In this document: piece by piece, positions 18,655 to 28,945 of the stretch
Layout: the number at the start of each line of letters is the position of its first letter
How positions within the stretch are numbered: the first letter of the stretch is position 1
From: Clostridium bowmanii
GTDB lineage: Bacteria > Bacillota > Clostridia > Clostridiales > Clostridiaceae
Assembly: GCF_018861315.1 (NCBI RefSeq)
Contig: NZ_JAHLDL010000016.1
Location: 1-64,000 of the forward strand
Length of the DNA stretch: 64,000 nt
Direction: 5' to 3'
Notes under the pieces: model-generated
The model's input: the letters and a program-made list of their open reading frames with translations, nothing else
What the model was told of the DNA's origin: nothing
Databases searched by the model: none
Position numbers and translations under genes: made by a program

Positions 18655-19572
18655 CGTAAGAAGCTATATGTAAAATTTGTGGCAGTGAAGTTAAGATAAT
18701 AAGAAAGAAAAAAGTAAGATCTGAAATGGATTATATCCCAGCGAAGCTAGTAATGAAAGCCTACTTCTAATATCTATACAAATGCATTGAATGTGAAAAA
18801 AATTATACCAATCCATATGATTCTATATCCTGAGCGCCTGTACCAGCACCTGTGCTTTCGCACTCTTTTGCATCGCCCTCATGTGTGGCATGGGTAATGT
18901 ATAAAAAGTATATAATGTCAGTACCACTATATCGCCAGGAAAAAGACTTAAAAGAATGGGTGCTGAGCTTAAGAGAGACATGATGGCAAACTGGGTGATG
19001 CGCAGTTCTGAATATTGGCTTATGCCTCTATATGAGAAAATGCACAAGAAATTGTTGAAATGAGGTGTTATCATGAGTGATGAAATAACCTGACAGGTAA
19101 ATCACGAGGAGGGAAAAAAGACATCAAGCAAATCTTACATTTGGATACATAGAAGTGACAACTGTGAAGGTCCTCCCATAATTTTATATAAATATACTAG
19201 TAGCCGTTCAGGTGATCATGCAAAAAAGTTCCTTGGAGGTTTTCATGGTTATCACGTAAGTAATGCATATGCTGGATCTGAAAAGGTTGAAGGAATTACA
19301 CGACGTCTTTACTTTAGCCATCTAAGAAGATATTATCTTGAAGCTATACTCCTGGATTCTGGTAAAAAAGAAATTTCAGAATCGGGCGCATCCATTGGAC
19401 GAGCTTATTGTGATAAACTCTTTAGATTAGAAAGAAAATGCATCGAGAAGATTATGATTATTGTAATTTGATATATGAATGTCTTTATGAAGAAGTCATC
19501 GCTATATGTAATGAGCTATCAGATTCTGAATTTAAGAAACTTATTCAAAAACAGTATAACTATATAAAGTAA
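18655..19572 (+). pseudogene. Degraded IS66-family transposase (TnpC)
   Basis: Pieces in shifting frames spell an IS66 transposase: CKICGSEVKIIRKKKVRSEM, DYIPAKLVMKAYF, ECEKNYTNPY, APVPAPVL, YRQEKDLKRMGAELKRDMMA, NWVMRSSEYWLMPLYEKMH, KSYIWIHRSDNCEGPPIILY, SRSGDHAKKFLGGFHGYHV, AYAGSEKVEGITRR. At least three frame breaks and stops, and the N-terminal part is missing. G+C is higher than in the neighbouring genes. Inactive relic. Confidence 0.85.
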
Positions 19573-19675
19573 ATTGCAAAAGAAGGATTCTATTAAAAAA
19601 CAATCTTCACAGCTTTGATGTGTAACTTGTTTTTTAGGATACGATATGTGTTCCATCGCTTACTGATTAAACTTC

Positions 19676-19870
19676 CTAAATAAGGATACTCACTGAATAT
19701 ATTACTAAATTCAGTGAACAGTGAAGTATTATATTATCTATGCCACCTAAATTCGCATTATCTTTCCATATATCTTCATCTTTTGCATAAGCAACTACAC
19801 TGAGTGAAGACATGATTATTGTAGCTATTACAAACTTTGAGAACCCCCTGAATATTTTTTTATTTATCAT
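19676..19870 (-). pseudogene. Truncated GGIG-family gene (signal peptide and domain start only)
   Basis: 64 codons. MINKKIFRGFSKFVIAT and the signal peptide are followed by DEDIWKDNANLGGIDNIILH, then the family sequence is lost through a frame change and the frame ends. The next gene at 19920 is another member, so this is the decayed member of a tandem pair. Confidence 0.75.
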
Positions 19871-19919
19871 TTTTATATTTTACCCTAATTTTTATTACTT
19901 TAAGACTCAGAATTTACTG

Positions 19920-20288
19920 CTACTCAATCGACTTAACCGCAAACCCATCTGGTACCGCTTCTTGAACATCACCAGTTGGTGTAAGGCTTGCTTTTATATT
20001 TGAATGTACTATTCCTATTGCTGAACCAGGAAGACTATTAAATTTGTCATTCACATCACTTGCATCATACATTTTACCGCCAACCTCATATTTGTATGTA
20101 TTCATGCTACGTATCATAGTAAAAAGTTCTGACTTATGGCGAAGTAATATATTACCTATACTTCCTAAGTTCTCACTAGCTTTGTTGTATATGTCACCAT
20201 CCGCCGCATATACAGGTACACTAACGGAAGCTGCAATTGTTACAGCTATTGCAAACTTTGATAATACCACGCATAATTTCTTATTCAT
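19920..20288 (-). CDS. Stand-alone GGIG N-terminal domain protein
   Basis: 122 residues from ATG 20288; the ATG at 20297 lies only 1 nt from AGGAGG and is less likely. A signal peptide (CVVLSKFAIAVTIAASVSV to YAADG) precedes one complete shared domain (NLGSIGNILLRHKSELFTMI, NTYKYEVGGKMYDASDVND). It ends at GFAVKSIE, exactly where longer members begin their Ig-like parts (compare ELKVSSVSAINAT in the 61447 gene). Either a truncated member or a natural minimal form. If made, the domain alone would be secreted. Confidence 0.6.
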   Translation of the reverse strand: MNKKLCVVLSKFAIAVTIAASVSVPVYAADGDIYNKASENLGSIGNILLRHKSELFTMIRSMNTYKYEVGGKMYDASDVNDKFNSLPGSAIGIVHSNIKASLTPTGDVQEAVPDGFAVKSIE

Positions 20289-20359
20289 AATTTTCATTCC
20301 TCCTAATTATTGTCTTGGCCACGTTATTTGGGTAATAAACGGTTCTTCAGTATAGCAGT

Positions 20360-20387
20360 AGAAGGACAGACCCACAGCTGTCCTTCT
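20360..20387 (-). terminator. Hairpin downstream of the 868-residue gene
   Basis: 9-bp stem (20360-20368 with 20379-20387), the AGAAGGACA/TGTCCTTCT type seen after other surface genes. No good U-tract on the minus strand, so efficiency is uncertain. Confidence 0.45.
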
Positions 20388-20518
20388 ATTATCCTTTTAT
20401 TTGATTGTCTTTACTTATTAATAAGCTTGCCGAATCTACTTTCTGTTTGCTACCTTTTGCAAGAAATTCACTCTTACCAATAGATGTTTGGAGATGACTG
20501 GAAGTCAGACCCTTGGCA

Positions 20519-23125
20519 CTAGGGAATAACTACTGTAATACTTCTAGTACTTGCATCTGTCTTTGTATTGGCACTTATAGTTTTACTTGTCACAACAAAT
20601 TTACCACTCCATGCATTTGTTGCTATGTCATAAGTTGATCCATTGTCAATTGTTACTGTGTAATTCACTGAATCAACCGCTGCATTTGCTAATGCTAACA
20701 TTGCTGATTCAATATTAGTTTTGTCATTAGTTGTTCCAGAAGGTACTGTTTTTACTATTGCATCACTAACCTTAGCAATCTCTGCTGTTGCCCCTACTGT
20801 TATGTCTTCTACTTTGTATGTTTCTCCATTTTTTAATTCTGTTATTACTGAATCTGAATTAGCTTGTAAGTATTCGGTTCTAGTAGTAATACCCGTTCCA
20901 ATAATTACTTTATATTTCATATTAGGTGTCAATCCTACAATCCCATTGTGCCATGCCACTCCAAATGAATCGGCAGCTAGGATAACCATATCATTAGAAG
21001 CATTCCCAGCTTTATCCTTCACAGCAATAGGCATAAATATGCTTGCCATTCCATTGCTAATAGTTGCAGTGGTAATATTAGCAGTGGCAAATGTAACACC
21101 AGCTGTCATTTCAATTATAACCGTTCTATTATCTCCCTGTAAAACCACACTCTTAGGAGTATAATCACTGAAAATTGTTCCATCAACATTTCGACTTCTT
21201 ATTATCCAATTAGCTCCTGTTCCAAAGGATGTTCTGTCTATTGGTTCACTTGATATATATGTTATTTTTGAAGAATCTACACTTATTGAGTGCATACTTG
21301 GTCTTATACCATCTCCTACTATATCTTTCTTAGAAACAGATGAACTTATTATTTTTGAAGCTGCTCCCGTAATAATTGCATCAGTGCTAACTGCTCCTTG
21401 TGTAGCTTGTATAGCAGCAGTATTATTGACTAAATCTATGCCTGATGTAATTATATTTGAAAAGTCGTCGTCTTCTTTTACTGTATAACCAAAAACAATT
21501 TCATCTTTTGTACTGAGAGTGGCATCATAAGTAGCTTTACCAATGCTACTAGTACTAGTGCTAGTAGTGGTATTTAATTTTAAAACAGGACTACCAACCA
21601 CAAAAACAGGTTCACTAAATTTAATTCCTATTTTCATAATCTCACCTATTTTATATAATGATGTGTCATCTATTGCTACAACATCTGTAACTACACAGGC
21701 CTTATTCTTGTTAATCGTCTTAGTTCCTGTAACTGTTACATTTGTTAATATGCAATCTCCAACACCAGTAACATTTACCGTAAGGTCTCCATTTATAGTT
21801 ATATTTCTTAATTCATAAATATTAGCATCACCATCACCAACTATAACATTGCCAGTAATTGTTGATCCATTTCCATCTAAAACAATTTTTCCAATAGTTG
21901 ATGATGGTCTTACTAATTCCACATCCTGGCTTGGTTTAATAGTAAATGCAGACGAAAATCTGATATATTGAACATTAACATCGCTTAATGCATTAGCAAG
22001 AAGGTTTACTGCATCATCTTGACTCAGACTATTTGATATAACCCTTGTATCATTTGTATTTGGATACACCACTTTAATTGAATCTAAATTAGTAGTGTAG
22101 GCTGTTAACATTGATATAAGTGTTGCTGGAGTTTTCATTAAATCATATAGGGTAATTGTTTTATTTGAACTCGTACTTGTTTTTGATACGTAGTTAGAAA
22201 CAATCTCACCCTTTACGTCCACTAATTTTTCCGTTTTGCTAAAATCTTCTAAGAACTTTCCGTTAATATCAAAAGCTATTATACTAATTGTATATTCTAA
22301 TCCTGTGTCAATATCAAGACCTGCTTGTCCGGTTGTAAATCCACCAAAACTTGCACTTGGAAAAAGTTCCTTTTTATCTAATACAAGCCCTGTGGAAGAA
22401 GTAACTGAAACTTTTAATCTTTTTACTGCAGCATCAGTTTTAACATCAATATTAGTTAATCTTGGATATGTAGTAGTAATAGGTGTATCATCTGTGGGTG
22501 GTATAATCAATCCATCCTTTTTATGTATAGTCTCAATTGAAGTTATACATTTTTTAGGTACAATAATGCTGATGTCTCTTGGAGAATTATACTCAAAAAT
22601 GTTTGCATTTAAGTTATCTGCACTATTATTCATAAATATAGATTGAAAACCATTTGAAAGATCTGTTGAAGAAAAAGGCAATACAAAATCCGTTAACGGA
22701 ATGTAATTTCCGCTAAACTTTAAGGCATCTTTTTCTATTTTTATTGCATAATTTGTAACACTAGGATCTAATTCTCCAATTTCAATACTCAAAACTTTAC
22801 CAGTTGGGGTTGATGGTGTAATCGCTGATATCTTAAGATCTCTCAATACCGTACTAGGAGTTTTCTCAATCGTGCTTCCAATAGTTTCGGTCTGATATAC
22901 CGTGATTTTTCCTGCTCCAAACGCAGTCATATCATAATCGAAGCTTACATTTATTGTGTTTATTGCAGTTGTAGTTGTGCCTGTGTTTGTTGTAATTGTT
23001 TTTGGTGTATAAGTATAAGGTACCGCAGCATACACTGTTGTCACTAAAAATAACGAACTAAACAAAAGAAAAATGGCAAATAGTTTTACATTGATTGTTT
23101 TTTTCTTGAAAATACTTAAATACAT
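20519..23125 (-). CDS. Large secreted surface protein with Ig-like and beta-helix segments
   Basis: 868 residues. Signal peptide about 1-33 (LFAIFLLFSSLFLVTTVYAA). Ig-like N-terminal part with repeated strands, then beta-helix-like repeats about 400-460 (GNVIVGDGDANIYELRNIT, GDLTVNVTGVGDCILTNVTV) closely resembling those of the 825-residue protein. Ig-like domains follow (EIMKIGIKFSEPVFVVGSP). The end module (VGLTPNMKYKVII, NGETYKVEDI) is shared with the 825-residue protein. It lies 33 bp downstream of the 291-residue gene and is probably in one operon with it. It lacks the GGIG domain and any known anchor. Confidence 0.7.
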   Translation of the reverse strand: MYLSIFKKKTINVKLFAIFLLFSSLFLVTTVYAAVPYTYTPKTITTNTGTTTTAINTINVSFDYDMTAFGAGKITVYQTETIGSTIEKTPSTVLRDLKISAITPSTPTGKVLSIEIGELDPSVTNYAIKIEKDALKFSGNYIPLTDFVLPFSSTDLSNGFQSIFMNNSADNLNANIFEYNSPRDISIIVPKKCITSIETIHKKDGLIIPPTDDTPITTTYPRLTNIDVKTDAAVKRLKVSVTSSTGLVLDKKELFPSASFGGFTTGQAGLDIDTGLEYTISIIAFDINGKFLEDFSKTEKLVDVKGEIVSNYVSKTSTSSNKTITLYDLMKTPATLISMLTAYTTNLDSIKVVYPNTNDTRVISNSLSQDDAVNLLANALSDVNVQYIRFSSAFTIKPSQDVELVRPSSTIGKIVLDGNGSTITGNVIVGDGDANIYELRNITINGDLTVNVTGVGDCILTNVTVTGTKTINKNKACVVTDVVAIDDTSLYKIGEIMKIGIKFSEPVFVVGSPVLKLNTTTSTSTSSIGKATYDATLSTKDEIVFGYTVKEDDDFSNIITSGIDLVNNTAAIQATQGAVSTDAIITGAASKIISSSVSKKDIVGDGIRPSMHSISVDSSKITYISSEPIDRTSFGTGANWIIRSRNVDGTIFSDYTPKSVVLQGDNRTVIIEMTAGVTFATANITTATISNGMASIFMPIAVKDKAGNASNDMVILAADSFGVAWHNGIVGLTPNMKYKVIIGTGITTRTEYLQANSDSVITELKNGETYKVEDITVGATAEIAKVSDAIVKTVPSGTTNDKTNIESAMLALANAAVDSVNYTVTIDNGSTYDIATNAWSGKFVVTSKTISANTKTDASTRSITVVIP

Positions 23126-23158
23126 CTTAATTATTCCCCCTCATTTGTATAAAATTTA

Positions 23159-24034
23159 TTATTGCTGAACTGTATATTTCTTGAACCCAAGTAGCTTGTT
23201 TGAAGAATCGTATGCATTAAATGTTACAGTTGAACCCTTTGTAAGTAGTGTATTCAATTGGAAACTATCATTTCCGTTATAGTACATATCAACACCATTA
23301 AGAGACATTCTAGATACACTACTTTCTGCTTGGACATTTACTGAATATATACCCAAAAGTGAATAATATTCTAAGGAAATGTCTTTAACATATTCTACTG
23401 CTGTTACATTAACATTAATTGATGTTGTTATAGTTAATCCATTAATTCTGCCTGTTATTTTTTTTAATCCGGCAGTGCTTGTACTAACTGAGGCCCAAGT
23501 AACAGGTTCTTTTCCTATAGAACCATCTTTATATAAAACATCAACAGTGCTTGGAAGCACAGGTTGGTTATTTTGTAGTACAGAAACATCGTCACTAGCT
23601 AAAACTGTATCAATTACTAAGTTTTCAGTTACTGTATAGGTTTTTTTCGCAGGAACACTAAGGTATTCTCCTGTATCAGCAGATTTCACACCACTTGTTA
23701 CTATAACTGAATATATCCCGCCCATTTTAAGTCTATTAACCGAATTCATAATTACAGTAGTATCATCTATAAAATTATAAGTACAACTAAGCTTTGCTCC
23801 TGTACTGTCTTGAATCAAATATAAAGTACCACTATTAATTGATGTCTTGTCATATTCACTCCAAAAGCTTATGCTCCATGAAATTTTACTAGTACTTATA
23901 TTTTGATTTGGTAAAACCTGAGTATTATCAGCAGCATATACCATTGAAGTCATAAGCAACATAACTAATGGAATACCAACAGAAATTTTTTTTAAGACAT
24001 TTCTCCAATTAAAATTAACAATACCGTTGAACAA
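23159..24034 (-). CDS. Secreted protein with Big_4-like Ig domain
   Basis: 291 residues. The best start is TTG 24034 behind GGGGTGG; no ATG fits better. Signal peptide LKKISVGIPLVMLLMTSMVY to AADN. Residues ~40-130 are an SbsA-type Ig fold (NSGTLYLIQDSTGAKLSCTY). Residues ~150-215 resemble Big_4 (LPSTVDVLYKDGSIGKEPVT, AGLKKITGRINGL). First gene of a likely two-gene operon with the 868-residue protein. Function unknown. Confidence 0.65.
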   Translation of the reverse strand: MFNGIVNFNWRNVLKKISVGIPLVMLLMTSMVYAADNTQVLPNQNISTSKISWSISFWSEYDKTSINSGTLYLIQDSTGAKLSCTYNFIDDTTVIMNSVNRLKMGGIYSVIVTSGVKSADTGEYLSVPAKKTYTVTENLVIDTVLASDDVSVLQNNQPVLPSTVDVLYKDGSIGKEPVTWASVSTSTAGLKKITGRINGLTITTSINVNVTAVEYVKDISLEYYSLLGIYSVNVQAESSVSRMSLNGVDMYYNGNDSFQLNTLLTKGSTVTFNAYDSSNKLLGFKKYTVQQ

Positions 24035-24846
24035 TTTACTTCCACCCCTTTTTAAATTTTTAGCTGAATATGTTTTTCAAATAAATTATATTTAAGTAGT
24101 AAGTTTTAATTTTTTTTATTCTTATAATTTATTTTTTAATATGTTATGCATTGTTAATATTATCGGTTAAAAATTATAATTCTTTATACCTTCGCTTATT
24201 ACTCTTGTAAAATTTTATTCTTTAAGTAAGTAGTCAAACATTTATAACAATGTTAGCCACCCATTTAACTAGTGTAAGTTAGCACTCCAATACCAAATTG
24301 TATCTTAGTTGGCATGCTTAGGATCAATGGTATTCTAATAATATCACATACACCACCAGATAATCATAGCGAAATTAATCCAGTTAGGTTATCATCAAAT
24401 CTAAAATAATGATAAGAAAGCATATTATGATGGTTATATTGGTAATAACTTATTAATCCTTTTTCTATTTGATAGACTTACTTCATGTATTTAACAACAA
24501 TACTCATTGTATATTAACATCTTAAATGCCCCTTAATTTTTGAATATTAAAATAGACACCCTTTCGAGTGTCTTAAATTGTTATATTTAATTTATTACAG
24601 AGTATATTTCTAACATTTAATTTACTTAAAAATGTTAGTCACTATTGAGTAATAGATTACAAATCAAATCCAAAGTATCCTAATTGGTTAGGAAGTATTG
24701 AGCCACAGGCAATAGAATAAATATATAAGTACAATCAGTATTTCCTTCATGATCATAAATTTTTATTGTGTCATTATTAACTATATGAATTGTTGCAGCT
24801 ATTGCAAACTTTGATAATTGAACATACAATTGCCCCTCTATATCTA
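24035..24846. other. Gene graveyard
   Basis: No intact gene in about 810 bp. Recognisable scraps: a protease-gene fragment (24388-24446), the 5' end of an IS transposase (24444-24495), a hairpin resembling the terminator of the 30706 gene (about 24552-24573), and about 30 bp identical in most positions to the signal-peptide codons of GGIG genes (24788-24820). The order suggests collapsed remains of a protease gene, an IS and a GGIG gene. Confidence 0.6.
24388..24446 (-). pseudogene. Fragment of a subtilisin/gingipain-like protease gene
   Basis: Minus strand reads YQYNHHNMLSYHYF, matching YQFNLHNVLSYHYF near residue 790 of the protease at 32187-34997. Only about 20 codons remain, immediately next to an IS transposase scrap, which implies IS-associated deletion of a second protease copy. 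Confidence 0.6.
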
Positions 24847-26163
24847 CTAATAAGCATTATGTGGTTGTATTTTTAGAAATTCATTTCCAGCGTTTTGTTC
24901 AAAAAATTTAGTTACATCAGAAATTGTATCTCTATTAATTGTATGTCCTATTCCCTTATATGTTACAAATTGTATGGGATAAGGAAGATTACTAAATATT
25001 TTTTGGCTTTTATTCCATCTATCTGGCAATTGATTTCTTCCTATTAAATTATATATAAGTTGTCTTTCTGCATCATCATATCCGTCGTGTCCTGAAACAT
25101 CATCATTAGTATCTAATTCTCCCATATATATATATTGTTTTACTTTTTTATATGCATCAAGATTAATATCTCTTCCAAGTATTTCTTTAGCATCACCAAG
25201 TCCTACAGGGTATATTAACTTTTGACCTTCAAGTTCTTCTAAAGGTATAATAGGGTTTGAATTTATTCCTCCGGTAGCTACAGCTTGAACTAATTCCGGA
25301 TGTAATAAAGCAAATCTATTAACGAATCTTGCTGAAGCTGAAAAACCTATCATTAATACTTTATCTTTTACAAAAGTTATGTTCTCTTTATTTATAACAT
25401 TTTTAGCATCATTTATCATATTTATTAATTGATCATCTATTCTTATTTTTTCATTATCGTATCCCAATATTGTATCTCTATCCAATTCATGAGTATAAAG
25501 TTTCCAATTTTCATATCCATCTGAAGTCACTCCTCTTGGAAACACAGGCATTAAAATTATAGAATTTATTTGTTTATTTACACTAGCAGCTAAAGAACCT
25601 TCATTTAAAATTCTATCTTTGACAAAAGTATCTTGTTTCTCTACGTCTCCTACTCTTCCATCATTATTAGGTTCCACAATTATATTTATATCCTTAGATG
25701 TTACTAAATTATTAGGAATACTTAAATAATAAGGATAAGAAAATCCACTATCCTTTCTTGGATATACCTTTATAACTTTATCCCTTGAATTTTTAGTATA
25801 ATCATATTCTATATTTGATGTAGTAAATTTCATAAAATATTTTTTACCATTACCTAATAATATCTTAAATTTGTATTCACCTTCTGCAAATGGTTTTACA
25901 GGTGTTACATAAGCCTTATCCGAATCATAACTTATATTGACAGCAACAAATTTATTGTTTTGCTCTATAACAATTGCATCAATATTCTCTTCAACTATAT
26001 TCTTTGTAAATACAACAGTAAAAGTTTTATTTACAGCTACATTATCCATCCTTGCTAATTCTATCCATGGACTCAATGTATCCGCTTTAGCTATATATAC
26101 TGAATTCAAACTTAATAAACAACACAATATAAATGATAATATTTTTGGCATTATTTTTCGCAT
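24847..26163 (-). CDS. Secreted alpha/beta-hydrolase with N-terminal Ig-like domain
   Basis: 438 residues from ATG 26163 (RBS AGGGGGA); an upstream in-frame ATG at 26208 has no RBS. Signal peptide KILSFILCCLLSLNSVYIA. Residues ~30-115 are an SbsA-like Ig domain (NKTFTVVFTKNIVEENIDAI). The remainder is an esterase-type hydrolase: nucleophile Ser in IGFSASARFVNRFALLHPE, acid Asp in YMGELDTNDD, His in YKGIGHTINR. Substrate unknown; poly- or acyl-ester hydrolysis at the cell surface would fit. Sixty bp downstream of the GGIG gene at 26223, so probably an operon. Confidence 0.72.
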   Translation of the reverse strand: MRKIMPKILSFILCCLLSLNSVYIAKADTLSPWIELARMDNVAVNKTFTVVFTKNIVEENIDAIVIEQNNKFVAVNISYDSDKAYVTPVKPFAEGEYKFKILLGNGKKYFMKFTTSNIEYDYTKNSRDKVIKVYPRKDSGFSYPYYLSIPNNLVTSKDINIIVEPNNDGRVGDVEKQDTFVKDRILNEGSLAASVNKQINSIILMPVFPRGVTSDGYENWKLYTHELDRDTILGYDNEKIRIDDQLINMINDAKNVINKENITFVKDKVLMIGFSASARFVNRFALLHPELVQAVATGGINSNPIIPLEELEGQKLIYPVGLGDAKEILGRDINLDAYKKVKQYIYMGELDTNDDVSGHDGYDDAERQLIYNLIGRNQLPDRWNKSQKIFSNLPYPIQFVTYKGIGHTINRDTISDVTKFFEQNAGNEFLKIQPHNAY

Positions 26164-26222
26164 AACTAATCCCCCTGTTATTTTATTTTTCTTAACTATC
26201 CTAATCAAATATTCATTGACCT

Positions 26223-27536
26223 TTACTCTCCAACTGGAGGCATTAATTTAAATGTATCTAATGTTGCTTGTTTCTTAAGTGTAAGGCTTATTTGTGAACG
26301 CTTTCCTGTGTAAGTCATAGCAGTAATTACTAATGGAATATCAGTCGATATTATATCTGCGTGAGCTCTTACCACAATTACCGCTTTTGTTGAATCTGAT
26401 GGATCCTGCTTAAGTTGAGCTGTTACATATGGGATTGATGTATACAAATAATCAACATTATGTAATATCAAACCTTTCTTAATAAGAGTGTAGTTTGTTG
26501 TAGGGTTACCGCTTATATCTGTAGCTGTAAAAGGAAGATAGAATATATCTGTAGTATCTCCTGCTGTTAAATCTTTACCATCAGTATTTGTTAATGCTGT
26601 ACCCAATGCTATATCACTTAATGTACCTAATTGTACAGTTAATATAGCATTTGTGGAAACTGCAGTGCTTTCATCATAGGCCGTAATTACTACTCCTGAA
26701 GTAATTTCCATAAGATTCAAACCATCAGCTGGTGCTATCATAATTAATCCTTTTATTGCTGCTATAGAGCCTACATTCGTTTGAAAGTCTATGTTATTAG
26801 CCAAATGTGAACTTGTTATATCATTCCCATATTGATCTAATACAATATAAGTTGCATATCCATTCTGAGCTATAACACCTCCATATGTATTTTGATTACT
26901 ACTAATCCCTAATTTTGTTGAAGTAATATCAATTTTCGCAACTGCTTGTTGCATTATTACCACCATACTTGTCCCTAAATCTATACTATCATTTTTTACA
27001 TTCACAGAATAATTATCAGGAGTTAGGCCGTAAGGGCATGTTAATGTAGCTTCAGTATTAGATGAATTCCAGGTAATACTTGTTGTAACAGCTGTTCCAG
27101 CTGTTTCTTTCAATACAAATTCTACTTTGCTTATATCTACTGGCGAATTGTTAAATACCACTTTAAAGCTATTAGCAGCCGTAGCTTTTACTGATAAAAC
27201 CATTACCTCCGATACTGATACTTCTGGAGTAAGTATTGTTGTTATTTTTGACTGTACTGCTTCAATCGTTGCATCAGGATTACTATTAAATTTCTCATTT
27301 ACCTTTGATGCATCATATACTTTATTTGCTACTTCATAGCCATATGTGTCCATGTGCCTTATCATATTAAAAATTACTGATTTATTATGAAGTAATACGT
27401 TGCTTATTCCACCTATGTTGATTCCATCTTTCCATAAGTCCCCATCTTTTGCATAAGCTACCTCACTTACAGAAGATGCAAGTATTACAATCACTGCCAG
27501 CTTTGAAAACCCAATTATTAATTTTTTATTCACCAT
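26223..27536 (-). CDS. Secreted GGIG-family surface protein
   Basis: 437 residues; RBS GGGGG. Signal peptide MVNKKLIIGFSKLAVIVIL to YAKDG. Shared domain ~28-110 (INIGGISNVLLHNKSVIFNM, DTYGYEVANKVYDASKVNEK). Ig-like residues 110-290 are homologous to the plus-strand protein at 14171 (NSFKVVFNNSPVDISKV, VLDQYGNDITSSHLA). The C-terminal part (DLTAGDTTDIFYLPFTATDI) differs from that homologue. It probably leads an operon with the hydrolase gene at 24847. No wall-binding motif recognised besides the shared domain, which is therefore a candidate anchor. Confidence 0.75.
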   Translation of the reverse strand: MVNKKLIIGFSKLAVIVILASSVSEVAYAKDGDLWKDGINIGGISNVLLHNKSVIFNMIRHMDTYGYEVANKVYDASKVNEKFNSNPDATIEAVQSKITTILTPEVSVSEVMVLSVKATAANSFKVVFNNSPVDISKVEFVLKETAGTAVTTSITWNSSNTEATLTCPYGLTPDNYSVNVKNDSIDLGTSMVVIMQQAVAKIDITSTKLGISSNQNTYGGVIAQNGYATYIVLDQYGNDITSSHLANNIDFQTNVGSIAAIKGLIMIAPADGLNLMEITSGVVITAYDESTAVSTNAILTVQLGTLSDIALGTALTNTDGKDLTAGDTTDIFYLPFTATDISGNPTTNYTLIKKGLILHNVDYLYTSIPYVTAQLKQDPSDSTKAVIVVRAHADIISTDIPLVITAMTYTGKRSQISLTLKKQATLDTFKLMPPVGE

Positions 27537-27689
27537 TTGTATTTAGTCCCCCTTATATCTCTTGAGTTTATTGGAATCATATAATAAATAATTATAATTC
27601 AATGATACCATAATATGTAATAACTTAAATATAAGTATTAAATTATTTTTTACACCATATTAATTGCTTGTTTTTAGATAGCAATTAGC

Positions 27690-28883
27690 TTAAAGCCCCC
27701 CTTCTTCATTATGCATTAATACCCACTTACCATTTTCAAATATAATTGTATGATTGAATTTGTATATATTGCCATCTTCATTTGCTTCAATAATTAAATT
27801 TTTCTTGTTTCCGTTATTAACAATATTAATTACATTTCCATGGGAGTAATCTGGATTTGACCCATCTCCTATAGGAGCACAATAAACACCCTCAATAGAT
27901 TTAATGCGATACATATTTATAAATAAATCAGTATGAGATTCTTCCCAAAACTTCTCTAAATAATCTTTGACTTTTTCATAACTATTAAATTCTTGTTTTA
28001 ACTCAGTATATCCTCTACCGTTAGTTGTTTCAAATTGACGTCCTTCTTGTTTACAATGCAAAATATCGCTATCTGCCTTATATGCATTTGCTATTAAAAT
28101 TAATATATCTTCATTACTTATTGGTGTATAATTCAAAGTTTTCTGACTTGAATCATTTTCACTTCCAGTAGACTCTGCATCTGAATTAACATTAGCTGAT
28201 GGAGTCCATACAGATTCTTCTACCGGAAAAATTTCTTCCACATTTTCAACACTTTCGGTTGTAGTTTGTTGTTTATTAATTTCTTTTTTTGAATCATTAA
28301 TATTATAATTCCCTTTTGTAAGTATCGATTTATTACCATCAAGATTTAGTACTAACGTATTGTCATCTTGAAAATAAAACTTATGTCTCAGTTCTGTTCT
28401 CCCTTCTGTCTTTTCACCATCTACAACTAAAGGGTAAATGCTTAATGTATCAGAATCAACTATTAGATATATTCCACTCATGCTTCTTTGTGAATCCGGG
28501 TAAACCATTTTAAACTTTTCTTTTTCAAAATCTATATATGCAATAGACCCATCTTCCGCTGTACCCACCCAACTACCTACTATACTATTTTCTGCTGATT
28601 CAGCCGCCATCTCCGTAGGCAATACCTCTGACATAAAATTTTTAAAATCATCTGGAATAACAGTGTTCCAAATCATAAATACTCCAAAGAAAAGTAACAC
28701 TACTACTATAGTTACTCTTAGTAACTTATTACTTCTTTTTTTTGTTTTTTCTGGAGATTTAAAACTATTTACTTCATTTAATAGTTGCGAAGTTTTTTCC
28801 CTGTATTTATGCTTATTCCCGCATTCTGGGCAGAATATATCACCATCATCTAATTTATGTTCACATTTACTACAACGGTACAT
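27690..28883 (-). CDS. Zinc-ribbon membrane protein with extracytoplasmic IseA-like domain
   Basis: 397 residues; RBS GGAGG. An N-terminal zinc ribbon (CSKCEHKLDDGDIFCPECGN) is cytoplasmic, followed by one membrane helix (~56-75, TIVVVLLFFGVFMIWN). An extracytoplasmic beta-rich domain (~100-195, SIVGSWVGTAEDGSIAYIDF) comes next, then a Ser/Glu/Thr-rich linker. The C-terminal domain (VKDYLEKFWEESHTDLFINM, then ENGKWVLMHNE) resembles the IseA/YoeB inhibitor of DL-endopeptidases. A role in restraining wall hydrolases is possible; the resemblance is by eye only. Confidence 0.65.
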   Translation of the reverse strand: MYRCSKCEHKLDDGDIFCPECGNKHKYREKTSQLLNEVNSFKSPEKTKKRSNKLLRVTIVVVLLFFGVFMIWNTVIPDDFKNFMSEVLPTEMAAESAENSIVGSWVGTAEDGSIAYIDFEKEKFKMVYPDSQRSMSGIYLIVDSDTLSIYPLVVDGEKTEGRTELRHKFYFQDDNTLVLNLDGNKSILTKGNYNINDSKKEINKQQTTTESVENVEEIFPVEESVWTPSANVNSDAESTGSENDSSQKTLNYTPISNEDILILIANAYKADSDILHCKQEGRQFETTNGRGYTELKQEFNSYEKVKDYLEKFWEESHTDLFINMYRIKSIEGVYCAPIGDGSNPDYSHGNVINIVNNGNKKNLIIEANEDGNIYKFNHTIIFENGKWVLMHNEEGGL

Positions 28884-28907
28884 ATATAATTCCTCCCCTT
28901 TAATTTA

Positions 28908-28945
28908 GAGCTCTCACGGAAACCCTTCAGAGCCCATGAGAGCTC
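28908..28945. repeat. Inverted repeat upstream of a transposase remnant
   Basis: 9-bp perfect arms (28908-28916 with 28937-28945), the GAGCTCTCA motif recurring at 29078-29086 inside the transposase start. Could be an IS end or a hairpin in the leader. Undecided. Confidence 0.45.

Noticed and set aside
18823-19074. Minus-strand 83-codon frame
   Set aside because: Antisense to the IS66 transposase relic, whose plus-strand pieces explain the sequence.
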